Below are positions 8,572 to 17,519 of a stretch of DNA of 64,000 nt, in pieces. The notes below the pieces were generated by a model. That model did no database searches, was not told where the DNA came from, and worked only from the letters and a program-made list of their open reading frames with translations. Positions within the stretch are counted from its first letter, which is position 1; each line of letters opens with the position of its first letter. The stretch comes from Sphingomonadales bacterium Ga0077531 (GTDB lineage: Bacteria; Pseudomonadota; Alphaproteobacteria; Sphingomonadales; Sphingomonadaceae), in NCBI GenBank assembly GCA_001464915.1, contig LNED01000023.1:89745-153744 (forward strand), given 5' to 3'. The translations under genes were made by a program, and so were the position numbers.

Positions 8572-10002
8572 ATGGCCGATGATCGCCGCGAAGAACTCGA
8601 AGCACTGCTGACGCGCCAACGCGCTGCCTTCACCGCCTCGCGCCCCGAACCGATGTCGCAGCGCAAAGACCGCATCCGTCGCGCGATCGCGCTGGTCAAG
8701 GATCATGGGCAAGAATTTGCCAAGGCGATGAGCGAGGATTTCGGCAATCGTTCCTACGCGCAATCCATGCTGACCGATATTGCCGCCACGGTCGGCGCGG
8801 GCAACCATGCGCTCAAGCACATGGATGGCTGGGCCAAGGCGGACAAGCGCAAGGTGCAATTCCCGCTCGGCCTGCTCGGCGCGCGGGCTGAGGTGCGCTA
8901 TGAACCCAAAGGCGTGATCGGCATCTTGTCCCCGTGGAACTTTCCGGTGCAGCTCGCCTTCGGACCGCTGATGCAGGTGCTGGCTGCGGGCAACCGGGCC
9001 ATGATCAAGCCGTCCGAATTCACCGAGCGCACCAGCGAGCTGATGGCCAAGCTGACGGCGGAATATTTCGCGCCGGAAGAAGTTACGGTCGTGACTGGGA
9101 GTCCCGAAGTCGCGGCGGCGTTTTCCACGCTGCCGTTTGATCATCTGGTGTTCACGGGATCAACCGCCACGGGCCGCCGGGTGATGCAGGCCGCTGCCGC
9201 GAATCTTGTTCCAGTGACGCTCGAACTTGGAGGCAAATCGCCCGTGATCATGGGCCGCAACACGGATTTTGCAAAGGCGGGGGAGCGGATCGCGCTCGGC
9301 AAGATGCTCAACGCCGGGCAAATCTGCCTCGCGCCTGATTACCTGATCGTGCCCGAAGACAAGCAGGACGAAGCCATCGCCGGGGTCGTCAGTGCGGCGA
9401 GCGCAATGTACCCGCGTGTGCTCGACAATGATGACTACGCCTCGATCGTTTCCGACCGCCATTTTGAACGGCTGCAAGGCCTGGTCGAAGACGCGCGCGG
9501 CAAGGGTGCCGAGGTGATCGAAGTTAACCCGGCAGGCGAGGATTTCGCCAACGCCAACCAGCGCAAAATGCCGCTGACGATCCTCAAGAACGTCACCGAC
9601 GACATGGCGGCGATGCAGGAGGAAATCTTCGGCCCGGTGCTGCCGGTGATGACATACAAGGCGGTCGATCAGGCGGTGGATTACATCAACGACCATGATC
9701 GCCCGCTCGGGCTGTATTACTTTGGTGAGGACAAGAGCGAGCAGGAGCGTGTGTTGACCCGCACCATTTCGGGCGGGGTGACAACCAATGACGTGGTATT
9801 CCACGTGTCGATGGAAGACCTGCCGTTCGGCGGGGTCGGCCCGTCGGGCATGGGCAGCTATCACGCGGTCGAAGGCTTCCGCGAATTCAGCCACGCCCGC
9901 GCGGTCTATCACCAGCCCAAAATCGACATCGCCAAGCTTGCTGGGATGAAGCCGCCCTATGGCAAGGCCACCGATAAGGCTGCGGCGAACATGATGAAAT
10001 GA
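8572..10002 (+). CDS. Aldehyde dehydrogenase, coniferyl-aldehyde dehydrogenase type
   Basis: A 476-residue NAD(P)-dependent aldehyde dehydrogenase. It shows the oxyanion Asn region ILSPWNFPVQL, the Lys of MIKPSEFTERT, the FTGSTATG cofactor loop, the general-base Glu in TLELGGKSP and the catalytic Cys in NAGQICLAPDY. The CLAPDY context and the lack of a longer C-terminus are typical of coniferyl-aldehyde dehydrogenase (CalB-like) members. The ATG at 8572 is favoured, with GGGAG at 8558-8562; an ATG at 8542 would add ten residues. The stop overlaps the next gene by 4 nt. Confidence 0.88.
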   Translation: MADDRREELEALLTRQRAAFTASRPEPMSQRKDRIRRAIALVKDHGQEFAKAMSEDFGNRSYAQSMLTDIAATVGAGNHALKHMDGWAKADKRKVQFPLGLLGARAEVRYEPKGVIGILSPWNFPVQLAFGPLMQVLAAGNRAMIKPSEFTERTSELMAKLTAEYFAPEEVTVVTGSPEVAAAFSTLPFDHLVFTGSTATGRRVMQAAAANLVPVTLELGGKSPVIMGRNTDFAKAGERIALGKMLNAGQICLAPDYLIVPEDKQDEAIAGVVSAASAMYPRVLDNDDYASIVSDRHFERLQGLVEDARGKGAEVIEVNPAGEDFANANQRKMPLTILKNVTDDMAAMQEEIFGPVLPVMTYKAVDQAVDYINDHDRPLGLYYFGEDKSEQERVLTRTISGGVTTNDVVFHVSMEDLPFGGVGPSGMGSYHAVEGFREFSHARAVYHQPKIDIAKLAGMKPPYGKATDKAAANMMK

Positions 10003-11228
10003 AGCTGCTCGTCGCCGCGCTGGCGCTGGCACTGGCCCTTGCCACGCCGCTCGGCGCGCAAGAGCCTGCGTGGCGCGCGGTCGATGCGGCGACTGGCGAG
10101 ATTGGCGATGTCGCGGGGCTGGAGGCACTGGCGCGCGATTTTCCCGACAGCGCCAGTGTGCGACTGCGCGTGTTCAACGCGCAATTGGAAGCAGGCGAGG
10201 GTGAGGCGGCGCTTGCCAGCCTAGGCTGGCTCAAGGCGCGGGGGCATGTATTCAGCGCGCGGGCGCAGGCACAGATCCCCGCGTTGATCGGCCCGGCCCA
10301 CGCAGAAGCTGCACGCGCGGCGGTCACCGTGGAGCCACTGATCGTCGCCGCGAGTACTGTTCAGGACGAAATTCCCGCACAAGCCGGGTTGATCGAGAGT
10401 GTTTATGTAACGCCCGTTGGTGAGCCGGGCTTCGCCACTTCGGTGTCCCGTCGCTCGCTCTTTGTCCGCTTCTCGGAAGGAGATTGGCGCGAGATCGTCG
10501 TGCCCCGCGCTCAGGCGCTGTCTGGCGTGGCCTCCCATCCGTATGGCGGATCCGCATGGGTTGCCTCGGCCAACATCGACGGCTCGCCTGACGATGGAGA
10601 GCGGTTCACCGGGCTAATTGAACTGCCGGGTGATGTTGACGGCAAGATCTATTATCCCGCTCCCGCCGGGGTGGCAGTGTCCGATCTGGCGGTAGGGCCG
10701 GACCGGACGGTTTATGCCAGTGATCCGATGGGCGGCGGGGTCTATCGCGCGCGGCCCGACGCGGCTGCTCTGGAGCCGCTCGTGGCGCCTGGCACTTTCC
10801 GATCTCCGCAGGGCCTTGCTGTGAGTGCGGACGGCGCGCGGATCTACCTCAGCGACTACCGCTATGGCCTTGCGGTGATCGACCTTGCCAGTGGAGCGGT
10901 GAGGAGGCTCGCCAGCGATGTCCCCGCTGCGCTCGATGGGGTGGATGGCCTGTGGCTCCACGGGCGCGAACTGATTGCAGTGCAGAACGGCACCGCGCCG
11001 ATGCGGATCAGCGCCTTCACGCTCTCGGATGATGGGAAACGCATCACCGCCCACCGCGTGCTGGAACAGGCGCATCCCGAATGGACCGAGCCACTGGGCG
11101 GGAGCATTGCCGACGGCGCGCTTTACTATATCGCGACCGGCCAATGGGATCGCTACGACAAGGGCGCTTTGCGCGAAGGGATGACGGCAGTGCCCACTGT
11201 CATCCGCCGTTTGCCGCTGACGCCGTAA
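9999..11228 (+). CDS. Exported protein with SMP-30/NHL-like beta-propeller
   Basis: A 409-residue protein with a signal peptide (MKLLVAALALALALATPLGAQ). Residues ~25-110 are an alanine-rich helical segment, possibly TPR-like. The rest shows beta-propeller style repeats such as DLAVGPDRTVYASDPMGGGVY and GLAVSADGARIYLSDYRYGLAVIDL, as in SMP-30/gluconolactonase or NHL proteins. It probably folds as a periplasmic propeller; the ligand or reaction is unknown. The ATGA overlap with the aldehyde dehydrogenase gene suggests co-translation, hinting at a linked catabolic role. Confidence 0.65.
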   Translation: MKLLVAALALALALATPLGAQEPAWRAVDAATGEIGDVAGLEALARDFPDSASVRLRVFNAQLEAGEGEAALASLGWLKARGHVFSARAQAQIPALIGPAHAEAARAAVTVEPLIVAASTVQDEIPAQAGLIESVYVTPVGEPGFATSVSRRSLFVRFSEGDWREIVVPRAQALSGVASHPYGGSAWVASANIDGSPDDGERFTGLIELPGDVDGKIYYPAPAGVAVSDLAVGPDRTVYASDPMGGGVYRARPDAAALEPLVAPGTFRSPQGLAVSADGARIYLSDYRYGLAVIDLASGAVRRLASDVPAALDGVDGLWLHGRELIAVQNGTAPMRISAFTLSDDGKRITAHRVLEQAHPEWTEPLGGSIADGALYYIATGQWDRYDKGALREGMTAVPTVIRRLPLTP

Positions 11229-11290
11229 CCCGAATGGGCAGCAAACGGAACCTGACCATCCACAACAACTGTTCGATTTCCTGCAACACA

Positions 11291-11345
11291 CCTAAGGGCT
11301 TTTGCCCGAGTCGCAGGCTTGCGCAAGGCAAGCGACGGGCTTAGG
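11291..11345. repeat. Long imperfect inverted repeat in nuo leader
   Basis: The 55-bp segment is bounded by CCTAAG and CTTAGG and contains nested CCCG/CGGG, TCGC/GCGA and GCTTGC/GCAAGC pairs. It would fold into a long hairpin 20 nt upstream of the nuoA start. It could be a repetitive palindromic element or a cis-regulatory leader. No convincing sigma-70 promoter was seen in the 137-nt spacer. Confidence 0.5.
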
Positions 11346-11365
11346 GCGAGCGCGGGATTAATAGC

Positions 11366-11752
11366 TTGGACATCGCCGTGATCGATCTCAGTCAGTATCT
11401 GCCGATACTGTTATTCGTGCTGGTTGCCTTTGGGCTATCGGCGCTGTTCGTGTTTGCGCCGATGGCGGTCTCGCGCCTTACTGGCACGCACAACCCCGAT
11501 GCCGAAAAGCTCAGCGAATATGAATGCGGCTTTCCCGCATTCGAAGACGCGCGCAGCCAGTTTGATGTGCGGTTCTACCTCGTGGCGATCAGCTTTATCG
11601 TGTTCGATCTCGAAGCCGCCTTCCTGTTCCCGTGGGCGGTCAGCCTTGGGGAGACGGGCTGGGTTGGCTGGGGCGGAATGATGGTGTTCCTGTTCATCCT
11701 CGCGGTTGGGCTTGCCTATGAATGGAAAAAAGGGGCTTTGGACTGGGAATGA
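11366..11752 (+). CDS. nuoA: NADH-quinone oxidoreductase subunit A
   Basis: A small membrane subunit of complex I, contributing to the quinone-channel region at the arm junction. It has three predicted TM helices ([56 protein letters not shown]). The conserved loop with KLSEYECGF and [10 protein letters not shown] is present, including the loop Cys. The TTG at 11366 is taken as the start since no ATG is available; a GTG at 11378 is an alternative. It is the first gene of the nuo operon, and its stop overlaps the nuoB start (ATGA). Confidence 0.95.
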   Translation: MDIAVIDLSQYLPILLFVLVAFGLSALFVFAPMAVSRLTGTHNPDAEKLSEYECGFPAFEDARSQFDVRFYLVAISFIVFDLEAAFLFPWAVSLGETGWVGWGGMMVFLFILAVGLAYEWKKGALDWE

Positions 11753-12327
11753 ATACCATCGTTACTCCTCCCCAGGGTTTGCCTGACATTTCCGCGCTGA
11801 CCACCGCCCAAGGCGGCGAAGTGCGCACGCCTGACGCGTCCTATTTCACCGCGATGCAGACCGAGGTGAATGACAAGGGCTTCCTTGTCACGTCGACCGA
11901 AGACCTGTTCCAATGGGCGCGCACCGGCTCGCTGTGGTGGATGACCTTCGGGCTCGCCTGCTGCGCGGTCGAGATGATCCATGTAAACATGCCGCGCTAT
12001 GACATGGAACGCTTTGGCGCAGCGCCGCGCGCGTCCCCGCGTCAATCGGACGTGATGATCGTCGCAGGCACGCTGTGCAACAAGATGGCCCCGGCGCTGC
12101 GCAAGGTTTACGATCAGATGTCCGATCCCAAATATGTGATCAGCATGGGCAGCTGCGCCAATGGCGGCGGTTATTATCACTATTCCTATTCGGTCGTGCG
12201 CGGATGTGACCGGATCGTGCCGGTCGACATCTACGTCCCCGGCTGCCCCCCGACTGCTGAGGCGCTGCTGTACGGCGTGATGCAGTTGCAGCGCAAAATC
12301 CGCCGCATCGGCACGATTGAGAGGTAA
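11749..12327 (+). CDS. nuoB: NADH-quinone oxidoreductase subunit B
   Basis: The PSST-type subunit that carries the terminal 4Fe-4S cluster N2, electron donor to ubiquinone. The ligand cysteines are visible as [22 protein letters not shown] and VPGCPP. At 192 residues the length is normal. The ATG at 11749 overlaps the nuoA stop by 4 nt. Confidence 0.97.
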   Translation: MNTIVTPPQGLPDISALTTAQGGEVRTPDASYFTAMQTEVNDKGFLVTSTEDLFQWARTGSLWWMTFGLACCAVEMIHVNMPRYDMERFGAAPRASPRQSDVMIVAGTLCNKMAPALRKVYDQMSDPKYVISMGSCANGGGYYHYSYSVVRGCDRIVPVDIYVPGCPPTAEALLYGVMQLQRKIRRIGTIER

Positions 12328-12332
12328 GGGCC

Positions 12333-13115
12333 GTGGCTGTTCACCATTCCGCCCCTAAATACGCCTCCAACGAAGGCGTGATCGACGCTATCAGCGAAAG
12401 CATCAGCGTGTGGCTGATCGAGGCGCACGAAGCGCATGGCGAAGTGTCGTTCCGCGTAAAGCGCGACGATATTGCCCGCGTGCTGCAAACCTTGCGCGAT
12501 GATCATGCCTATCAGCAGTTGATGGAAATCGCGGGCGTCGATTATCCCGACCGGGCCGAGCGGTTTGAGGTCGTCTACATGCTGCAAAGCCTGACCAAGA
12601 ACCACCGCGTGATGGTCAAATGCTCGGCGGATGAAAACACCCCGGTGCCGACCGTGACCACACTGTGGCCGAATGCGGGCTGGCTGGAACGCGAGGTGTT
12701 CGACATGTTCGGCGTCACCTTCGCGGGCAACCCTGACTTGCGCCGCATCCTCACCGATTACGGCTTTGAAGGCCACCCGTTCCGCAAGGATTTCCCGCTG
12801 ACGGGCTATACCGAATTGCGCTATTCCGAGGAGGAAAAGCGGGTGGTCTATGAACCCGTCGAACTCGCCCAGGAAATGCGCGATTTCGATTTCCTCTCCC
12901 CGTGGGAAGGCGCTGATTACGAGCTGCCCGGCGACGAAAAATCGCGCGGCGCACCGACAGTGAATGATGTGAAGACCACTGAAAAGCCCAGCCAAACTGG
13001 TGCAGGCGCAGCCGCCAATACCAACGCCGGCAAGCGTACTTCGGCCGCGCAGAAGGCTAGCTCCAATGAGGCCCCCGGTGCGCCCGATCCCACCTCGAAG
13101 GAGGGCGGAAAATGA
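12333..13115 (+). CDS. nuoC: NADH-quinone oxidoreductase subunit C
   Basis: The 30-kDa hydrophilic subunit of the complex I connecting arm. Conserved stretches include [40 protein letters not shown] and EYxP-type PVEL. It starts at GTG 12333. The last ~55 residues are a Thr/Ala/Ser/Lys-rich low-complexity tail after the usual end near LPGDEK, which is not part of the family core. The stop overlaps nuoD by 4 nt. NuoC and NuoD are separate genes here, not fused as in enterobacteria. Confidence 0.96.
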   Translation: MAVHHSAPKYASNEGVIDAISESISVWLIEAHEAHGEVSFRVKRDDIARVLQTLRDDHAYQQLMEIAGVDYPDRAERFEVVYMLQSLTKNHRVMVKCSADENTPVPTVTTLWPNAGWLEREVFDMFGVTFAGNPDLRRILTDYGFEGHPFRKDFPLTGYTELRYSEEEKRVVYEPVELAQEMRDFDFLSPWEGADYELPGDEKSRGAPTVNDVKTTEKPSQTGAGAAANTNAGKRTSAAQKASSNEAPGAPDPTSKEGGK

Positions 13116-14323
13116 CCATGCAACGCGAAGAATCGCTTACCACCACCGGCGAAGTTATTTCCAACTACACGATCAATTTCGGCCCCCAGCACCCGGCGGC
13201 CCACGGCGTGTTGCGGATGGTGATGGAGCTTGACGGTGAGGTGATCGAGCGGATTGATCCGCATATTGGTCTGCTCCACCGCGGCACCGAAAAGCTGATC
13301 GAGCACAAGACCTACCTGCAGGCGCTGCCCTATTTCGACCGGCTTGATTATTGCTCACCGCTGGCGATGGAGCATTCCTATGTGCTCGCCATCGAGAAAC
13401 TGCTGAACCTCGAAGTGCCGATCCGCGCGCAATATCTGCGCGTGTTGTTCGCCGAGCTGACCCGCATTTGCAACCACATGCTCAACATGGGCGCGCACAT
13501 CCTCGATGTCGGCGCGTTCACGCCGAACCTGTGGATCATGGACCTGCGCGAGGATTGCTTGAACTTCTTCGAGCGGGCGAGCGGCGCGCGGATGCACTCC
13601 GCCTATTTCCGCCCCGGTGGCGTCCATCAGGACGTGCCAGAAAAGTTGCTGGTGGACATCGGCGACTGGCTCGACAACCGCTTTTTCCAGCTGTTCGAAG
13701 ACGCGATGAGCCTCGTGATCGACAACCGCATCTTCAAACAGCGCAACGTCGATATCGCAGTGGTCAGCCGCGATGATGCGGTGGCGTGGGGCTTTTCCGG
13801 CCCGATGATCCGCGCGGCGGGCATTCCGTGGGACTTGCGCAAGAGCCAGCCCTATGATGTCTATGACCGGATGGAATTCGACATTCCGGTCGGCACCAAT
13901 TCGGATTGCTACGACCGCTTCATGGTGCGCGTGAAGGAAGTCTACGAAAGCGCCAAGATCATCCGCCAGTGCCTGCGCGATATGCCGCAGGGGCCGATTG
14001 CCAGCACCGACGGCAAGGTCTCGCCCCCCAAGCGGGCCGAGATGAAGCAGTCGATGGAAAGCCTGATCCACCACTTCAAGCTCTACACCGAAGGATTCCA
14101 CGTGCCCGCGGGCGAGGTTTACGTAGCGACCGAGAGCCCCAAGGGCGAATTCGGCGTCTATCTCGTCAGCGACGGGACCAACAAGCCCTACCGCTGCAAG
14201 ATCCGCCCCACTGCCTTCTCGCATCTGCAGGCGATGGACTTCATGTGCAAAGGACACATGCTGCCCGACGCGACCGCCATTCTGGGCGCGATCGATGTGG
14301 TGTTCGGGGAGTGTGACCGGTGA
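13112..14323 (+). CDS. nuoD: NADH-quinone oxidoreductase subunit D
   Basis: The 49-kDa subunit that with NuoB forms the quinone-reduction site. [13 protein letters not shown] near the N-terminus contains the conserved His involved in quinone binding, and [12 protein letters not shown] and RPGGVHQD follow. The 403-residue length is as expected. Two in-phase ATGs at 13112 and 13118 are possible; the first gives the ATGA overlap with nuoC. The stop overlaps a small non-nuo ORF by 4 nt. Confidence 0.97.
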   Translation: MTMQREESLTTTGEVISNYTINFGPQHPAAHGVLRMVMELDGEVIERIDPHIGLLHRGTEKLIEHKTYLQALPYFDRLDYCSPLAMEHSYVLAIEKLLNLEVPIRAQYLRVLFAELTRICNHMLNMGAHILDVGAFTPNLWIMDLREDCLNFFERASGARMHSAYFRPGGVHQDVPEKLLVDIGDWLDNRFFQLFEDAMSLVIDNRIFKQRNVDIAVVSRDDAVAWGFSGPMIRAAGIPWDLRKSQPYDVYDRMEFDIPVGTNSDCYDRFMVRVKEVYESAKIIRQCLRDMPQGPIASTDGKVSPPKRAEMKQSMESLIHHFKLYTEGFHVPAGEVYVATESPKGEFGVYLVSDGTNKPYRCKIRPTAFSHLQAMDFMCKGHMLPDATAILGAIDVVFGECDR

Positions 14324-14589
14324 GTAGCGAAGTGCTTCAAGTCTTCTGCCGCCTGCCTGTCACGCATGGTGCCGAGCAATTCTATGTCGTTGCGGGAATT
14401 CACCCTGCAATGCCTGGAAAAGTCATCGTGCAAGCGAACGACGACAATGACTACCACGACGAACGTTTTCCAAGCCGCGAAATTGATGCCGCTGTCGGGA
14501 TAGAATTTCGGGCTGAAAACGAACGATATTCTTGGGAAGTGGCCATGATTGAGGCAGAACAAGAACTTAGAGAACGTCTCAATGGCTGA
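14320..14589 (+). CDS. Small hypothetical protein between nuoD and nuoE
   Basis: An 89-residue ORF starting at GTG 14320 inside the nuoD stop (GTGA) and ending 8 nt inside nuoE. The product is soluble, acidic and has no signal peptide, with one Cys near the N-terminus ([11 protein letters not shown]). A stretch [19 protein letters not shown] is rich in acidic and His residues. I do not recognise a family. The base composition is visibly less GC-rich than flanking nuo genes, suggesting a later insertion, but the double overlap shows it is kept in the translational chain. Confidence 0.6.
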   Translation: MSSEVLQVFCRLPVTHGAEQFYVVAGIHPAMPGKVIVQANDDNDYHDERFPSREIDAAVGIEFRAENERYSWEVAMIEAEQELRERLNG

Positions 14590-15250
14590 CCGTACCCCCG
14601 CTCCCGACACCCCCGAACTGCGCGCCCGTTGGAGCGCGTTTGCTTGGACGCCGGAAAACCAGAAAACCGCCGATTGGCACATCGCCAAATATCCGGAAGG
14701 TCGCCAGCGTTCGGCTGTGATGCCGCTGCTTGATCTGGCTCAGCGGCAGGTCGGCGCGGAGACCGATACGCAGGGCTGGTTGCCGCTGCCGGTGATCGAA
14801 TACGTCGCGCAATATCTCGGGATGCCGGTGATCCGCGTGCTCGAAGTCGCCAGCTTCTATTTCATGTATAACCTCAAGCCCGTGGGCAAATTCCACGTGC
14901 AGGTGTGCGGCACCACCCCCTGCATGCTGCGCGGCAGCGACGACATTATCGCCGCCTGCAAGAAGCGCGGGATGGAGAAGGGCCACGTTTCGGCGGACGG
15001 GCTGTGGACCCTCACCGAAGTGGAATGCATGGGCAATTGCGCCACCGCGCCGATGGTCCAGATCAACGACGACAATTACGAAGACCTGACCCCCGATCGC
15101 CTCAACGCCGTGCTCGATGCGTTGGCTGCGGGTCAGGCCCCCAAGACAGGCACGCAGGAGCCGGGGCGGCACACCTCCGAGCCTTCGGGCGGGCCCACTA
15201 CCTTGCAGGACATGGTCAGCGCCAATCACGATTACCGGGGGGATTGGTAA
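14582..15250 (+). CDS. nuoE: NADH-quinone oxidoreductase subunit E
   Basis: The 24-kDa thioredoxin-fold subunit of the NADH dehydrogenase module, carrying the 2Fe-2S cluster N1a. The ligands are seen as VCGTTPCMLRG and VECMGNCATAP. A C-terminal extension with PGRHTSEPSGGPTTL follows, as commonly seen in alphaproteobacterial and mitochondrial versions. The ATG at 14582 overlaps the preceding small ORF by 8 nt. Confidence 0.95.
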   Translation: MADRTPAPDTPELRARWSAFAWTPENQKTADWHIAKYPEGRQRSAVMPLLDLAQRQVGAETDTQGWLPLPVIEYVAQYLGMPVIRVLEVASFYFMYNLKPVGKFHVQVCGTTPCMLRGSDDIIAACKKRGMEKGHVSADGLWTLTEVECMGNCATAPMVQINDDNYEDLTPDRLNAVLDALAAGQAPKTGTQEPGRHTSEPSGGPTTLQDMVSANHDYRGDW

Positions 15251-15251
15251 C

Positions 15252-15395
15252 GTGACCGCCATCATCTCGATCATCGGCGCGCTGATCCTCGCATTCATCG
15301 CCTACAAGGTGCTGATGGGGCTGGTGCGTGTGGGCGTGATCATCCTGATCCTCGCGGTGCTGGGTGGCATGTGGTCGATGGGAATGATCGGATGA
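15252..15395 (+). CDS. Very small membrane protein (47 aa) between nuoE and nuoF
   Basis: A GTG-started frame of 47 codons begins 1 nt after the nuoE stop. It is almost wholly hydrophobic, with two closely spaced candidate TM segments (AIISIIGALILAFIAYKVLMGL and VGVIILILAVLGGMW). The ending MGMIG leads into an ATGA overlap with the next ORF. I recognise no family. The tight coupling on both sides makes translation likely; a role as a complex I accessory or assembly protein is only inference. Confidence 0.55.
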   Translation: MTAIISIIGALILAFIAYKVLMGLVRVGVIILILAVLGGMWSMGMIG

Positions 15396-15568
15396 ACCCG
15401 CTGACGCTGGCCTTCGCGGTGCTCGGGCTGACAGGCTTTGCGCTGGGTGCGGTCCTCACCGCAATCGGGCCGTTTGAAATGGGCGTGATCCTGATGGGAT
15501 TGGGCCTGATGTTTCAGGTGATTTCGCTGGTGCGGATCAAGCGCGCCAAACAACAAGGAAAGCAGTGA
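15392..15568 (+). CDS. Small membrane protein (58 aa) between nuoE and nuoF
   Basis: A 58-residue product with two predicted TM helices ([22 protein letters not shown] and [19 protein letters not shown]) and a basic C-terminal tail ([11 protein letters not shown]), suggesting a cytoplasmic C-terminus. The ATG at 15392 overlaps the preceding small ORF by 4 nt and its TGA overlaps nuoF. Family unknown. Confidence 0.6.
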   Translation: MNPLTLAFAVLGLTGFALGAVLTAIGPFEMGVILMGLGLMFQVISLVRIKRAKQQGKQ

Positions 15569-16860
15569 TGCTTAGCGATAAGGATCGCATCTTCACCAAC
15601 GTTTACGGGTTCCAGGACTGGGGCCTGAAGGCAGCGCAGGTGCGCGGCGATTGGGATGGGACCAAGGCGCTGCTCGAACGCGGGCCTGAGGCGATTATCG
15701 AGGAAATGAAAGCCAGCGGCCTGCGCGGGCGGGGCGGGGCGGGTTTCCCGACGGGGCTCAAGTGGAGCTTCATGCCCAAGGAATCGCGCGATGGGCGGCC
15801 GAGCTTCCTCGTCATCAATGCCGACGAGTCTGAGCCCGGCAGCTGCAAGGACCGCGAAATCCTGCGCCACGATCCGCACAAGCTGGTAGAAGGCGCGTTG
15901 GTCGCCGGCTTCGCGATGCGGGCGCGGGCGGCCTATATCTACGTGCGCGGCGAATATATCCGCGAGGCCGAGACGCTGCAGAAGGCGATCGACGAGGCCT
16001 ATGCGGCAGGCCTGATCGGTAAAAACGCCTGCAAGTCGGGCTATGATTTCGACGTGTTCATGCACCGCGGTGCGGGCGCCTATATCTGCGGCGAAGAAAC
16101 TGCGATGATCGAGAGCCTAGAGGGCAAGAAGGGCCAACCGCGGTTGAAGCCCCCGTTCCCGGCGGGCGCGGGGCTCTATGGCTGCCCGACCACGGTCAAC
16201 AATGTCGAGAGCATCGCCGTCGCGCCCACGATCCTGCGGCGCGGGGCTGCGTGGTTCAGCTCCTTCGGGCGCGAGAACAACAAGGGCACCAAGCTGTTCC
16301 AGATCTCTGGCCACGTGGAAAAGCCCTGCGTCGTCGAGGAATCGATGAGCATCAGCTTTGAAGAGCTGATCGAAAAGCACTGCGGCGGCATTCGCGGCGG
16401 GTGGGACAATTTGCTGGCGGTGATCCCCGGCGGATCGTCTGTGCCGCTGGTGCCTGCAGCGCAGATCCGCAACGCACCGATGGACTTCGACGGCCTCAAG
16501 GAACTGGGATCCGGCCTCGGCACCGCGGCGGTCATCGTCATGGACAAGTCCACCGACATCGTTCGCGCGATCAGCCGCCTCAGCTATTTCTACAAGCACG
16601 AAAGCTGCGGCCAGTGCACCCCCTGCCGCGAAGGCACGGGCTGGATGTGGCGGATGATGGAGCGCCTGCGCACTGGGGACGCAGCGATCGAGGAAATCGA
16701 CATGCTGCAGGAAGTCACCAAGCAGGTCGAAGGCCACACCATCTGCGCGCTGGGCGATGCTGCGGCATGGCCGATCCAGGGGCTGATCCGGCATTTCCGG
16801 CCTGAGTTGGAGCGGCGGATTCACGAGCACAACGCGCAGTTTGCGGAGGCGGCGGAGTGA
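15568..16860 (+). CDS. nuoF: NADH-quinone oxidoreductase subunit F
   Basis: The 51-kDa flavoprotein subunit that binds NADH and FMN and the 4Fe-4S cluster N3. The glycine-rich motif [13 protein letters not shown], the FMN site region [27 protein letters not shown], and the cluster motif [12 protein letters not shown] with a later Cys in TICALGD are all seen. The ATG at 15568 (MLSDKDR) is likely; a GTG one codon upstream is also in frame. The stop overlaps an exported hypothetical gene by 4 nt. Confidence 0.97.
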   Translation: MLSDKDRIFTNVYGFQDWGLKAAQVRGDWDGTKALLERGPEAIIEEMKASGLRGRGGAGFPTGLKWSFMPKESRDGRPSFLVINADESEPGSCKDREILRHDPHKLVEGALVAGFAMRARAAYIYVRGEYIREAETLQKAIDEAYAAGLIGKNACKSGYDFDVFMHRGAGAYICGEETAMIESLEGKKGQPRLKPPFPAGAGLYGCPTTVNNVESIAVAPTILRRGAAWFSSFGRENNKGTKLFQISGHVEKPCVVEESMSISFEELIEKHCGGIRGGWDNLLAVIPGGSSVPLVPAAQIRNAPMDFDGLKELGSGLGTAAVIVMDKSTDIVRAISRLSYFYKHESCGQCTPCREGTGWMWRMMERLRTGDAAIEEIDMLQEVTKQVEGHTICALGDAAAWPIQGLIRHFRPELERRIHEHNAQFAEAAE

Positions 16861-17519
16861 ACAGCGCGCGACACCTCCTTTTTGCGTTCCTCGCTTGCGT
16901 TGGCCTATTTGCCGCCGCGTCGGTTAAGGCCGAGGAGCTGGGCGAAGAAGCAACAGCGGTAAAGTTCTGGACATACGCCAACTGTGCGTTGGACCGGGAC
17001 AAGTGGCTCGCTGAAAAAATGCTGTCAGCACCCGCGAACTCTGACGCGCGCAAAGAGGCGACCAGAAAACTGGCGGTCGAAAACAGCGGATGTCTGAAGG
17101 GCGGCGGCAATCTCAAGCTGACACCGGGCATCATGCGCAACACTGTCGCAGGCGCCTATGTCGCGCGCTACTTCAAGCAGGCGGTCCCGGCAGATTTTGC
17201 GGCTGCGCCCGAAATCTACTCTGAAGAACGCCTGACCAGCGCCGCTGAACCCAAAGACCGCCTGGCGATTGGCCTGCGCCGGTTTGCCGAATGCGTGTCG
17301 CGCAAGGAGTATCCGCGCGTCGCTGCGCTGCTGGCCACCAAGCCGTTCTCTGACGAGGAAACCGCTATGTTCGGCGAACTTGGCGAAACCATGAATAGCT
17401 GCATCCCCGTTGAGCAGGGAACGAAGCTCGGCTTTGGCCGCCTCGACCTGCGCGCGCGACTCGGCATCGTTGCCTATGAGCTTGCCGTGGCTGCAAAACT
17501 GGAGCCTTCCCATGCCTAA
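16857..17519 (+). CDS. Exported hypothetical protein between nuoF and nuoG
   Basis: A 220-residue protein starting at GTG 16857 within the nuoF stop (GTGA) and ending 8 nt inside nuoG. A signal peptide is clear ([25 protein letters not shown]). The mature part has four cysteines (ANCALDR, NSGCLKG, FAECVSR, MNSCIPV), consistent with two disulfides in the periplasm. I do not recognise the family. A periplasmic protein coupled between two cytoplasmic NADH-module subunits is unexpected. Confidence 0.65.
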   Translation: MNSARHLLFAFLACVGLFAAASVKAEELGEEATAVKFWTYANCALDRDKWLAEKMLSAPANSDARKEATRKLAVENSGCLKGGGNLKLTPGIMRNTVAGAYVARYFKQAVPADFAAAPEIYSEERLTSAAEPKDRLAIGLRRFAECVSRKEYPRVAALLATKPFSDEETAMFGELGETMNSCIPVEQGTKLGFGRLDLRARLGIVAYELAVAAKLEPSHA

